From: CAVRZY01 sp963725415
Lineage (GTDB): Bacteria > Acidobacteriota > Terriglobia > Bryobacterales > Bryobacteraceae
Assembly: GCA_963725415.1 (NCBI GenBank)
Contig: CAVRZY010000311.1
Location: 1-26,343 of the forward strand
Length of the DNA stretch: 26,343 nucleotides
Reading direction: 5' to 3'
The position numbers were made by a program, and so were the translations under genes. The notes below the pieces were generated by a model that made no database searches, had not been told where the DNA came from, and worked only from the letters and a program-made list of their open reading frames with translations. Each line of letters begins with the position of its first letter. Positions within the stretch are counted from its first letter, which is position 1. This document shows, in pieces, positions 16,700 to 24,728 of the stretch.

Positions 16700-17890
16700 A
16701 TGCAGCCGCCCATTCCGCTGCGCTGGCTGGTGTTCGGGATCTTCATTCTGTCATCGGCCCTGAACTACCTGGATCGCCTGACCATGGCCGCGGTGGCGCC
16801 TTTCTTGCAGACCGAGTTTCATCTGTCGAACGCGGAGTACGGCCTGATCCTGACGGCCTTCTCGATTACTTACGCTACCTGCGCGCCGTTTGCCGGCTTG
16901 TTCATCGACCGTGTGGGGCTGAACCTGGGAATCAGCCTGGCGGTGGCGTTCTGGTCGTTAGCCGGCATTGCGACCGGGTTGATGGCGGGCCTGCCAGGGT
17001 TGGTGCTTTGCTACGGGGTGCTGGGCCTGGCGCAGGCCGGCGGAATCCCGGCCACGGGGAAGGCCATCGCAACCTACTTGCGCCCGCAAGAGAGGGCGCT
17101 GGGGAACGCCTTCAGCCAGATGGGACTCAGCCTGGGGGCCATGCTGGCCCCGCCGATAGCCATTGGCCTGGCCGCACGGCGCGGCTGGCGCTCGGCATTC
17201 GTGGTGACCGGGCTGGTGAGCCTGCTTTGGGTTCCGCTGTGGAATTCGGTGGCGAGAACAGCGTCAAGCCGTCCTGCGGCCACACCTGGCGTGGGAGCGG
17301 CGAAGGTTTTCGCAGATCGCCGGTTGTGGGGCTTCGTCATCGCGAATATTCTCAGCATGACGGTCTACACGCTGTGGACGAACTGGACCACGCTGTTTCT
17401 GGTGCAGGCGCATCGGCTCACGCCGCAGGAGACGGCCTGGTTGGCCTGGATTCCGCCACTGTTCGCCAACCTGGGCGGGTTGCTGGGCGGTTGGCTGTCT
17501 CTGAAGTGGATCAACGGCGGCTTTGCGGCGGTTGCCGCCCGCATGCGCGCCTGCCTGCTGAGCGCGCTGGCGCTGCTGGTCACGGCGGCGGTCCCGTGGA
17601 TGCCCGGCGCGGGATGGGCCACGGGGGCGATTTGCCTGAGCTTCTTCTGGTCGGCCGCTATGAGCGTCAACCTGTACACCTTGCCGCTCGATACGTACGG
17701 CGCCGCGCATGCCGCCTTCGCGGTCTCGATGCTAACCGCGGCCTACGGAGCGATGCAGGCCGTTTTTTCTCCGGCCATCGGCGTACTGATCGATCACTGG
17801 GGCTTCCAGCCGGTGTGCGCGCTGGTGGCGGTGTTGCCGCTGGCGGGGTACGTGGCTCTGAAGAAGTCAGGAGTAAGAAGTCAGGAGTAA
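16700..17890 (+). CDS. MFS transporter, ACS/hexuronate-like
   Basis: 396 residues with about 12 hydrophobic segments. ALNYLDRLTMAAVAPFL at the first helix and the RPQERALGNAFSQMG stretch fit the anion:cation symporter branch, which takes up sugar acids such as hexuronates and glucarate. The conserved loop between helices 2 and 3 (GLFIDRVGLN) matches the MFS motif A position. The substrate is inferred from this resemblance only. The ATG follows the TPR gene stop with no gap. Its last codons and stop are encoded by a 14-base tandem repeat, giving the tail SGVRSQE, which is probably a recent extension. Confidence 0.88.
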   Translation: MQPPIPLRWLVFGIFILSSALNYLDRLTMAAVAPFLQTEFHLSNAEYGLILTAFSITYATCAPFAGLFIDRVGLNLGISLAVAFWSLAGIATGLMAGLPGLVLCYGVLGLAQAGGIPATGKAIATYLRPQERALGNAFSQMGLSLGAMLAPPIAIGLAARRGWRSAFVVTGLVSLLWVPLWNSVARTASSRPAATPGVGAAKVFADRRLWGFVIANILSMTVYTLWTNWTTLFLVQAHRLTPQETAWLAWIPPLFANLGGLLGGWLSLKWINGGFAAVAARMRACLLSALALLVTAAVPWMPGAGWATGAICLSFFWSAAMSVNLYTLPLDTYGAAHAAFAVSMLTAAYGAMQAVFSPAIGVLIDHWGFQPVCALVAVLPLAGYVALKKSGVRSQE

Positions 17891-17905
17891 GAAGTCAGGA
17901 GTCAG
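17864..17905 (+). repeat. three tandem copies of a 14-bp unit
   Basis: The unit AAGTCAGGAGTAAG occurs at 17864-17877, 17878-17891 and 17892-17905; the third copy differs by one base (TCAG at its end). The array supplies the MFS stop codon (in copy 2) and the AGGAG ribosome site for the next gene, five bases before its ATG. Confidence 0.85.
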
Positions 17906-17906
17906 A

Positions 17907-20030
17907 ATGAGGAGGCGCCTTAAACGCTTGGTGTTCGGCGTGCTGGGGAAGGATCCTGAGGCGGTGGTGGTTAGCTTCTTGTCGGGGGCGGATGCGCTGG
18001 CGGTTCCGATGGTGGAGGAGATGAAGCGCCGGGTGCCGGAGCGGCGGCATTATGTGGTTAGTCTGGGTGCTCACCCGGGGATTCCGGGCGCCGCGCTGGT
18101 ATCGCTCACACCCGGATCGACCTGGCATCTCTACCGCCAACTGCGCCGGGCCTTTCGGCGGCTGCGGGTGGGAATTGCGCCGGTGCTGTTCACGGCAGAG
18201 GGAGAGCACCGCGGGCTGCGGCGCGCGGCGTTTTTGCTGGCGCCTGGGAAGATCCTGGCTCACAACTCGCGGCTGGAGCGCCATCACCTGCGGCTGCGCA
18301 CGGGGATCGCGTCGTGGCTATTCTGGCGCGGCGTGCCGCTGGATCGTATCTTTCTGCGCCCGCGCTGGCTGTGCCCGTGGAAAAAGGACCGCTCGGAAGT
18401 TCCGGCCACTTATCGCGTCCTGGATGGCCGCCCGCTTTCCCCGCTGCGCAGGCGGGCGGCGATCCTGTCGCCTTACTTCCCCTATCCGCTGTCGCACGGC
18501 GGGGCGGTGCGCATCTTTCATCTGCTGCGCGAGGCGGCGCGCGAGTTTGACCTGCTCCTGTTCGCCTTCTCGGAAAGCGGCAACGTTGAGGAAATCGGGC
18601 CGGTGCTGGAGTTCTGCGCCAAGGTGATCCTGGTCGCCAAACCGCGCTATCGGGAACCGCGCTGGTCCAGCCTGACGCCTCCCGAGGTCTACGAATACCA
18701 GTCCCCCATCATGCAGCAGCTTTGGGGGCAGTACCTCCGCGAACACAAGATCGAGGTGCAACAAGTCGAATACACCTACCTGGCGCCGTACGGCGGCGAC
18801 GTCCTGGTGGAACACGATGTCACGTTTGACCTCTACCGCCAGGTCTTCGAGCGTGAGCGCACCCTGTCCAGGTGGTGGGATTGGTGGCGTTGGCAGCGCT
18901 TCGAGAGCCGCGCCGTGCGGAGCTTTCGCCGCGTCGTCACGATGTCGGACAAGGACTCCTGGCTGTTGAGCCTGCCGCAGGGAAAGCTGGTGTTGCCGCA
19001 GGTGCGGGTGGTTCCCAACGGCGTGGATCTGGAGCGCTTCCGGCCGGAGGAAGAGCGTCCAGGGCAGCGCCTGCTGTTCATCGGCTCGTTCCGTCACTTC
19101 CCCAACGTGATCGCCTACCGTTTCTTCACCGAGCAGGTCTGGCCGCTGCTGCGGCCGGAATTCCCGGAGATGACGGTGACGGTGGTGGCCGGACCGGACC
19201 CTCTGCTGTTCTGGCGCTCTTACACCGGCGCGCTGGAGCCGCCGGCCGATGAGCGCGTTCGCCTGCTGGGCTTCGTGCGGGATGTCCGCCCGTTGTACGC
19301 CGAGGCGAATCTGGTCATCGTGCCCACGCCGGTCTCAGCCGGCACCAACTTGAAAGTGCTGGAGGCCATGGCCATGGAGCGCGCGGTAGTCTCGACCAGT
19401 TGCGGTTGTGCGGGCCTGGAATTGGAACACCGCGCCAGCGTGTGGATCGCCGACACGGCCGCGGAGTTCGCGCAAGGAGTGGCGACGTTGATCCGCGATC
19501 CGGACTTGCGCCACACTCTGGCGCGAACGGCCCGTCTCCACGCCGAGGCGCACTTCGACTGGAAGACCCTGGGGGAGCTTCAAACCTCCCTCTGGCACGA
19601 ACTGGCATCTGCGGGGCTTGTGATTCGGCCTGCCACGGCACAAGACCTGCCAGGAATCCAACGGATCCAGGGGGCTTCTCCGGAGGCTGTGGTCTGGGAC
19701 CCCGCAAGTTACCTTTCCTACGACTGCCGCGTGGCGGCCTTGAGGGAATACATCGCCGGCTTTGTGGTCACCCGCAGCGTAGCGGCGGGGGAGGCGGAGA
19801 TTCTGAACCTGGCGGTCGATCCCAAGCTGCGCCGGCACGGCATCGGAGCCGCTCTGGTGCGTGAGGTAGTGAGGCAGTCGCCGGGAAACTGGTTCTTGGA
19901 GGTACGCGAGTCCAACCTACCGGCGCGCAACCTCTTCAGAAAGTTCGGGTTTGAGGAGATGGATCGCCGGCGCAACTACTATCAGGACAACGGAGAAGAT
20001 GCGGTTGTCATGCGGCTGGAATCGTGCTAA
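17907..20030 (+). CDS. glycosyltransferase (GT4-like) fused to a GNAT acetyltransferase
   Basis: 707 residues in three parts. Residues 1-180 form a basic region with RLERHHLRLR and SWLFWRGVPLDRI, which I do not recognise. Residues 183-565 are a GT-B glycosyltransferase, GT4-like: FPYPLSHGGAVRI near the start, VVPNGVDLERF, LLFIGSFRHFPN, and VPTPVSAGTNLKVLEAMAM near the nucleotide-sugar site. Residues 570-707 are a GNAT domain resembling RimI, with LAVDPKLRRHGIGAALV as the acetyl-CoA loop and NLPARNLFRKFGFEE after it. The likely role is building and acetylating an envelope glycan; acetylation of a protein by the GNAT domain is an alternative. AGGAG lies five bases before ATG. The fusion appears intact. 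Confidence 0.85.
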   Translation: MRRRLKRLVFGVLGKDPEAVVVSFLSGADALAVPMVEEMKRRVPERRHYVVSLGAHPGIPGAALVSLTPGSTWHLYRQLRRAFRRLRVGIAPVLFTAEGEHRGLRRAAFLLAPGKILAHNSRLERHHLRLRTGIASWLFWRGVPLDRIFLRPRWLCPWKKDRSEVPATYRVLDGRPLSPLRRRAAILSPYFPYPLSHGGAVRIFHLLREAAREFDLLLFAFSESGNVEEIGPVLEFCAKVILVAKPRYREPRWSSLTPPEVYEYQSPIMQQLWGQYLREHKIEVQQVEYTYLAPYGGDVLVEHDVTFDLYRQVFERERTLSRWWDWWRWQRFESRAVRSFRRVVTMSDKDSWLLSLPQGKLVLPQVRVVPNGVDLERFRPEEERPGQRLLFIGSFRHFPNVIAYRFFTEQVWPLLRPEFPEMTVTVVAGPDPLLFWRSYTGALEPPADERVRLLGFVRDVRPLYAEANLVIVPTPVSAGTNLKVLEAMAMERAVVSTSCGCAGLELEHRASVWIADTAAEFAQGVATLIRDPDLRHTLARTARLHAEAHFDWKTLGELQTSLWHELASAGLVIRPATAQDLPGIQRIQGASPEAVVWDPASYLSYDCRVAALREYIAGFVVTRSVAAGEAEILNLAVDPKLRRHGIGAALVREVVRQSPGNWFLEVRESNLPARNLFRKFGFEEMDRRRNYYQDNGEDAVVMRLESC

Positions 20031-20164
20031 TGTCACAAGTGACGGCTGGGCCGGTAGGTGCCCGGCTGGTCCGGTTCAATGAATGCAGTGAGGTTGACCC
20101 GCCGAGCCTACGAACCCAAACACCCCACTCGACCCGACCGGTCCATCAGAGGAGGAACTTATCC

Positions 20165-20398
20165 ATGCCACTGTCCCAGGAAGAGCTGAAAGCGAGCTTG
20201 ATAGCGACCAGCGAAGAGTTTCGTCGTCTGGTCGCGGAACATGCTGAGTACAAGAAACAACTGGAGGCTCTTTCCTCACGTCCTTACTTGACTCCGCAGG
20301 AACAACTGGAAGAAACGCGGATCAAGAAGCTGAAGCTTCGCCTGAAAGACCAGATGCAGGAAATGATGGACCGGCATCGCGCCCAGCAGCCGGCCTGA
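20165..20398 (+). CDS. DUF465 / YdcH-family small coiled-coil protein
   Basis: 77 residues, nearly all helical and highly charged, with EFRRLVAEHAEYKKQLEAL and the closing ETRIKKLKLRLKDQMQEMM typical of YdcH-like proteins (DUF465). The function is not known for the family. AGGAGG stands nine bases before the ATG, which fixes the start; a longer in-frame reading from 20024 is not needed. It lies 134 bases after the glycosyltransferase gene and converges on the aminotransferase gene. Confidence 0.88.
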   Translation: MPLSQEELKASLIATSEEFRRLVAEHAEYKKQLEALSSRPYLTPQEQLEETRIKKLKLRLKDQMQEMMDRHRAQQPA

Positions 20399-20459
20399 AG
20401 ACCGATCGCTCCAGGCCACGAGGTGGCACACGCGGGTCCCCTCTGGGTGGGCCTGTGCA

Positions 20460-20479
20460 GGCAGGCGAAAGCGCCTGCC
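20460..20479. terminator. hairpin between convergent genes, possible bidirectional terminator
   Basis: GGCAGGCG-aaag-CGCCTGCC is a perfect eight-base stem with a four-base loop, sited between two convergent genes. No T-run follows on either strand, so it may stop transcription only weakly or be a REP-like hairpin. Confidence 0.45.
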
Positions 20480-20498
20480 CCGCTGGCCAAGACACAGG

Positions 20499-21671
20499 CT
20501 ACACGCCACAAGCCACAGGCAAGGCTTTTCGGATTCGCGTGACCGCTTCCATCAAGTTTTCGTAAGAATTGGCGTAGCTGAGGCGGAGGTATCCTTCCCC
20601 GTATGCGCCGAAGGCGGTGCCGCTCAGGCAAGCTACTCCGGCTTCTTGCAGCAGGTGTTCGGCAAGTTCGGCGGAATCCATGCCGCTGTTGCGGATGTTG
20701 GGGAAGGCGTAGAATGCGCCGGCGGGGCGGGCGCAGCGGAATCCGGGCAACTGGTTGAGGCCGTCGCAGAAAGCGTCGCGGCGGCGACGAAACTCGGCCA
20801 CCATGGCCTGGACCGCATCCTGCGGGCCGTCGAGCGCCGCCAGCCCGGCTCGCTGGGTGAAGCTGGCGGTGCAGGAATTGGAGTTTACCATCAGCTTGGT
20901 GACCGCTTCGACCAGCCATTCCGGCATCACGCCGAAGCCGATCCTCCAGCCCGTCATGGCGTAGGTTTTGGAAAAGCCGTCCAGGAGGATGGTCTTCTCC
21001 AGCATTCCGGGACAACTGGCGATCGAGGCGGGCGGGGGGCCGTAGTAAATGCGCGAATAGATCTCGTCGGAGAGCACCATCATGTCGCGGTTGCGCACCA
21101 GCTCTGCAATGGCGCGGATCTCTTCGGCTGGAATCACGCCGCCGGTGGGGTTCTGAGGGGAGTTCAGAATCAGCAGCCGGGTTCGGTCGCTCAGCTTGTC
21201 GCGGAGCAGATCCAGGTCGAAGGAGAAGCCGCGCTCCTCGATCAGGGGCATGGGAACGGGCACGGCCCCCGAGAATCGGATCATGGATTCATAGATGGGA
21301 AACCCGGGGTTGGGGTAAATCACCTCATCGCCGGGCTCGAGCAGGGCCAGCATGGGGAAGAAGATGATGGGCTTGCCGCCGGGCACGATGGCCACGTGCT
21401 GGGGGCCGACGCGGATGCTGCGGGTGCGGCTGACGTAACCAGCCACGGCTTCGCGCAGCTCCGGGTAGCCCTGGGTGGGTCCGTAATGGGTCCAGCCTTC
21501 ATCGAGCGCGCGCTTGGCGGCTTCGACGATGTGCCGCGGGGTGGCAAAGTCCGGCTCCCCGATCTCCAGGTGGATGATCTTGTGGCCCTGCGCCTCCAGC
21601 CGGCGCGCCCGCTCCAGCACCTCGAAGGCGGTCTCGGTCCCAATCCTGTGCATCCGTTCAGCGAGTTTCAT
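20499..21671 (-). CDS. PLP-dependent class I aminotransferase (aspartate-aminotransferase-like)
   Basis: 390 residues, full length. Family landmarks are EIGEPDFATP near residue 37, NPTGG at 174-178, SDEIY at 201-205 (Asp 202, Tyr 205), the PLP lysine in DGFSKTYAMTGWRIG (Lys 235, Arg 243), and YLRLSYA near the end, whose Arg binds the substrate carboxylate. It is of the fold-type I, subgroup with AspC-like and alanine/valine enzymes; the amino donor and acceptor cannot be decided. GGAG stands five bases before the ATG. It stands alone on the minus strand and is cytoplasmic. Confidence 0.92.
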   Translation of the reverse strand: MKLAERMHRIGTETAFEVLERARRLEAQGHKIIHLEIGEPDFATPRHIVEAAKRALDEGWTHYGPTQGYPELREAVAGYVSRTRSIRVGPQHVAIVPGGKPIIFFPMLALLEPGDEVIYPNPGFPIYESMIRFSGAVPVPMPLIEERGFSFDLDLLRDKLSDRTRLLILNSPQNPTGGVIPAEEIRAIAELVRNRDMMVLSDEIYSRIYYGPPPASIASCPGMLEKTILLDGFSKTYAMTGWRIGFGVMPEWLVEAVTKLMVNSNSCTASFTQRAGLAALDGPQDAVQAMVAEFRRRRDAFCDGLNQLPGFRCARPAGAFYAFPNIRNSGMDSAELAEHLLQEAGVACLSGTAFGAYGEGYLRLSYANSYENLMEAVTRIRKALPVACGV

Positions 21672-21717
21672 GCTAACTCCGAGTCTCCATCAAACAACCG
21701 CGGCGGGACATGCCCAA

Positions 21718-21864
21718 GCTTGCCATCCCCCAGTTTCCAGATCGGGCCGATTTGGCAAGCGCAATTCGGGGACAGGCAACGAATTTGTAAGGCAAAATTC
21801 GTCGCCTGTCCCCGAATTACGCGGGGTGTCACGCCATGAGCTGCAAAACTGGGGGATGGCAAGC
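21718..21864. repeat. nested inverted repeat, MITE-like
   Basis: Outer arms 21718-21736 and 21846-21864 are 19-base perfect inverted repeats (beginning GCTTGCCATCCCCCAG). Inside them a second pair, 21763-21786 and 21795-21818, forms a 24-base stem with one mismatch and an eight-base loop; it contains GGGGACAGG with AATTC at its foot. No ORF lies within. The arms resemble small non-autonomous or REP-type elements. The element fills most of the 286-base gap between the aminotransferase and sigma-factor genes. Confidence 0.75.
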
Positions 21865-21900
21865 ATGCCCAGGGCCCGCCAACGCCGGCGACTGGTCCCA

Positions 21901-21906
21901 TATAAT
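21901..21906 (+). promoter_or_regulatory. candidate -10 element for the sigma-factor operon
   Basis: TATAAT lies about 52 bases before the first ATG of the sigma gene. No convincing -35 is found at 16-18 bases upstream, where a consensus would be expected. An ECF-type autoregulated promoter was looked for but could not be supported. Confidence 0.3.
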
Positions 21907-21957
21907 AGTAAGCATAGCGCCTAAGAAGCTCTCCACGTTCTAATAGCTTTTTTCGTC

Positions 21958-22536
21958 ATGCTGTTTAGGCGCATGGCGACTATTGCATTGCCTTATATGA
22001 GCGAAGCCGTCGAGCCGACCATCGCAGACACGCTGGAGCGGCAGAATCGGTTCATTTCCGACAACTTGCGCCGTATTTTTCTGCTGGTCTACCGCATGGT
22101 AGGCAACGTGGCCGACGCCCAGGACCTGACCCAGGAGGTTTTCATCAAAGCGCTCCAGCGCCAGGAGCAGCTCAGAGACACCGAAAAGGCGGCCCACTGG
22201 CTGTCGCGCATCGCCACCAACACGGCCATTGATTTTCTGCGCCGCCACGGGCGGGTCACCTTCTGCGAGCTGGAGGGGTTGCCTGAGCCGATCCGCACGC
22301 CCGCCGCACACAGCCCCGAACAGCTTGTGCTGCGCGCCGAGCGCAAGGCCCTGCTGGAGGACGGTCTCCAGGCGCTGACGGCGCGGGAGCGGGCGGCGTT
22401 GCTGCTGCGCGATGTCGAGGATCTGCCCGCCGAAGAGGTCGCCAGGCACTTGAACTGTTCGAAGGCGACGGTGCGATCGCACATCGCCAACGCCAGAATC
22501 AAGTTTCGCCGCTTCCTGGCCAAGAGGAGAACCTGA
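21958..22536 (+). CDS. ECF (RpoE-like) RNA polymerase sigma factor
   Basis: 192 residues. Region 2 is clear in RRIFLLVYRMVGNVADAQDL and the following TQEVFIKAL, and region 4 is in LTARERAALLLRDVEDLPAEEVARHLNCSKATVRSHIANARIKFRRFL with its HTH. The central linker is proline-rich. It overlaps the anti-sigma gene by one base (TGATG), so the two are co-transcribed and coupled. The signal that triggers it is unknown. Starts at 21973 or 21997 are also possible, as none of the three ATGs has a strong ribosome site. Confidence 0.9.
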   Translation: MLFRRMATIALPYMSEAVEPTIADTLERQNRFISDNLRRIFLLVYRMVGNVADAQDLTQEVFIKALQRQEQLRDTEKAAHWLSRIATNTAIDFLRRHGRVTFCELEGLPEPIRTPAAHSPEQLVLRAERKALLEDGLQALTARERAALLLRDVEDLPAEEVARHLNCSKATVRSHIANARIKFRRFLAKRRT

Positions 22537-23098
22537 TGCACCCGAGCGAATCCGATCTGGCCCTGTACGCCGGCGGGGAGTTGGGTCTGTGGAGCCGGCT
22601 GCGGGTGCGCCGTCACATGGTCCGCTGTGGCGCCTGCTACCGGCAGATCGAGGAGCTTCACGCGGTTCGGGAGTGGATGCAAACGCAAGACCAGTTGCCT
22701 CTTGAAATCAATTGGGGCCCTCTGGCGGCGGAGCTGAAGGCCAACATCCGGCTGGGACTTGCGGCGGGTGAGTGCGTGGGGCCGGCGGCGCGGGAGCGTG
22801 CGCCCATCCCCTGGCGCGCGGCCGTGGTCTTGCCGGTGCTGCTGCTGGTGCTGATCGGATGGTGGTTACAGAGCTGGCCCCGGCCCGCGCTGCGCGCCCC
22901 GAGAGCGGCTGCGCCGGCGACCATGGTTGTGAGGGCCAGCCCCGGAGAGATCGAGGTGGAGCAGAACGGCGAGGCCTTCGCGCTCCTGCATCCTGGCGCT
23001 ACCGATGTGACTTTTTCCGTGAGCGGGCAGGGGGCTGGGCCCGCTATGTGGATGCCGAAACCGGCTACGTGACCATCAGCCATGTCTATGCGCAATAG
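22536..23098 (+). CDS. zinc-finger anti-sigma factor, single-pass membrane (frameshifted near 23020)
   Basis: About 187 residues once one frameshift is bridged. The cytoplasmic head has H-x3-C-x2-C in RRHMVRCGACYRQI, the anti-sigma zinc-binding motif, and a membrane segment (AAVVLPVLLLVLIGWWL) follows near residue 90-115. The periplasmic tail in the second frame ends with YVDAETGYVTISHVYAQ. The switch falls close to a G-rich stretch (23024-23038), where an indel in a G run is likely. The first frame alone would stop at 23072 with an unrelated tail. Its end overlaps the next gene by 17 bases, which supports the bridged reading. It should sequester the sigma factor encoded just upstream. Confidence 0.75.
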
Positions 23099-24227
23099 GT
23101 TGGGCGTTGTTCTGTTCGGTGCCGCTCTGGCCGCCGGCGCGCAGCCGGGCGTGACCAATCCCCCCAGTTCGTTCAAAATCAACTTCCCGGCTGATTCCCC
23201 GGTGGCCCTGGTGAGCGCGGATTGGGGCGAGTCCAGGACCAATACGCTGGGTGGCGCCGTGGTCGTGGAGCTGCACGCGGCCCTTTCGTTGCGGAATTCC
23301 AGCCAGGGGCGGATTCGGGGCGTGACCTTGCTGGTGCTGGCCCAGGATGTCGCACCGGGCGGCAAAGCCTCGGTCTCGGTGCCCAGCCTGGATATCCGGC
23401 CCGGGGAGACTTTTCCCGTGCGCCTGGATATGCGCCTGCTGCGGCCCCTGCGCGTCGGCAGCGGGCCGCTGGTGGCGATCGACTTGGACGGCGTGCTTTT
23501 CGACGACTTGACGTTTTACGGCCCCAACCGGCTAAATTCACGCCGCTCGATGACGGTCTGGGAGTTGGAAGCCAAGCGCGACCGGCGGCACTTCAGGTCG
23601 ATCCTGGAAGCGCAGGGGCCGGAAGGCCTGCGCAAAGAGATGCTGGCGAGCCTGGCGCGGCGGGACGAGCGGGCGAACCTGGACGTTCAGGTGACGCGCC
23701 GGGGGCGCGCCACCGCGGTGGCCGAGGAAGGGGAGCGCGAGGTGCAGTTCGCCTTCCTGAGGTTCCCGGAGACCCCGCTGGAACCTGTGAGCGGCTTGGC
23801 GCACGTCAGCGGCGGCGAAGCGCGTGCCCCGCGCGTGGAGGTGTTGAACCGCTCCGACCGCCCGGTCCACTACTTCGAAATCAGTTGGATCATCAGGGAC
23901 CGGCAGGGGCGGGAGTTCCTGGCCGGCTCGGTGCCCGCCTTGGATCCGGCGCTGAAGCTGGCGCCCGGTCAGAAGAGCCAGATCTTCGAGGACGCCTCGC
24001 TGAAGTTCTCCCGCGCGCCCGGCCAGCCCGTCGCCATCGATGGCCTGACGGGGTTCGTCAGCCAGGTGGAGTTTTCCGACGGGGCGATCTGGATCCCCAG
24101 CCGCGCCGCCCTGGCCGACCCCCGCCTCCAGCGCGTGCTGGCTCCCTCGCCGGAGGAACAGCGCCTCTCCGACCTCTACCGCAGACGCGGCCTAGCGGCT
24201 TTGGTGAGTGAGCTGAAGAAGTCTTGA
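23082..24227 (+). CDS. exported protein of unknown function in a sigma/anti-sigma operon
   Basis: 381 residues with an N-terminal signal sequence cut near AAGAQ. I do not recognise a domain. The N-terminal half is beta-rich (SFKINFPADSPVALVSADWGES, then LSLRNSSQGRIRGVTLLVLAQDV), with a second beta-rich part after about residue 240 (VEVLNRSDRPVHYFEISWIIRDRQGREF). This suggests two immunoglobulin-like or cohesin-like modules, but this is inference. It is translated from within the end of the anti-sigma gene, so it probably belongs to the same regulon and might sense or respond to envelope conditions. Confidence 0.75.
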   Translation: MSMRNRLGVVLFGAALAAGAQPGVTNPPSSFKINFPADSPVALVSADWGESRTNTLGGAVVVELHAALSLRNSSQGRIRGVTLLVLAQDVAPGGKASVSVPSLDIRPGETFPVRLDMRLLRPLRVGSGPLVAIDLDGVLFDDLTFYGPNRLNSRRSMTVWELEAKRDRRHFRSILEAQGPEGLRKEMLASLARRDERANLDVQVTRRGRATAVAEEGEREVQFAFLRFPETPLEPVSGLAHVSGGEARAPRVEVLNRSDRPVHYFEISWIIRDRQGREFLAGSVPALDPALKLAPGQKSQIFEDASLKFSRAPGQPVAIDGLTGFVSQVEFSDGAIWIPSRAALADPRLQRVLAPSPEEQRLSDLYRRRGLAALVSELKKS

Positions 24228-24331
24228 GGCCTCTGGCCACAGCGACTGCCCGTTCCATCGCCTTGTGCGCCTGGCGCCGGCTATCGAGCCCCGAGCAATG
24301 AGTCATGATTGTTCGCAGGAAGCGCCGAGCC

Positions 24332-24547
24332 ATGACGGTGAGAGAAGAAGTGCAAAGGCTCCTCGACGAGATGCCCGAACAGCAACTGGGCGCGGTGCGC
24401 GAGTTCATAGAGGACTTGCGGTCCCCGGCGGAGGATGACGAACCCTTAAGTGCGGAGACGCTGGCGGCCATCCGGGAGGGGCTGGATGACATCGAGCGTG
24501 GTAACACTCTTGCGGTGCGGCAATACCGGCGGACTCGCGGCTTGTGA
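24332..24547 (+). CDS. small antitoxin-like protein
   Basis: 71 residues. MTVREEVQRLLDEMPEQQLGAVREFIEDL followed by a linker and LSAETLAAIREGLDDIERG resembles the helical tail of DUF2281 and RelB/ParD-type antitoxins. ATG 24332 was chosen over ATG 24305 because it is the family's usual beginning; AGGA stands 11 bases upstream. A toxin is expected next: at 24544 a GTG overlapping its stop codon opens a 23-codon frame (VIYRQKLSG...) that ends before the transposase, so any toxin appears to be truncated. Confidence 0.6.
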   Translation: MTVREEVQRLLDEMPEQQLGAVREFIEDLRSPAEDDEPLSAETLAAIREGLDDIERGNTLAVRQYRRTRGL

Positions 24548-24618
24548 TCTACCGGCAGAAGCTGTCCGGGCGTGGGGCCGCGGGTGGCCCTGTCGGATCT
24601 TCCCCCTATAGTTTCTGA
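24544..24618 (+). pseudogene. possible toxin remnant after the antitoxin
   Basis: GTG overlaps the antitoxin stop (GTGA) and reads VIYRQKLSGRGAA before a stop at 24618. A start like this, an overlapping GTGA and a beta strand of this type are common for RelE-family toxins, but only about 24 codons remain. Truncation by the adjacent insertion element is the suggested cause. The sequence match is too short to prove. Confidence 0.25.
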
Positions 24619-24728
24619 GTAAGTATCTGTTATGCAGCAAGATGGGCAGCTTTTGGGCTTTGGATTGTAGGCATGTAATTTCTGGCATGAGTATTGCATT
24701 TCAGGTATAAGTGTGATATTGTGTCAGC
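24548..24728. other. 181-bp gap before the transposase, probably contains the IS left end
   Basis: AT-richer than its surroundings from about 24600 on. I could not find terminal inverted repeats: the right end of the element appears to lie at or beyond the window edge, so the left boundary is unknown. Confidence 0.4.

Noticed and set aside
16420..17910. Long 496-codon plus-strand ORF across the TPR/MFS junction
   Set aside because: It is a shadow in another frame of the TPR and MFS genes, rich in Gly/Arg and lacking membrane segments.
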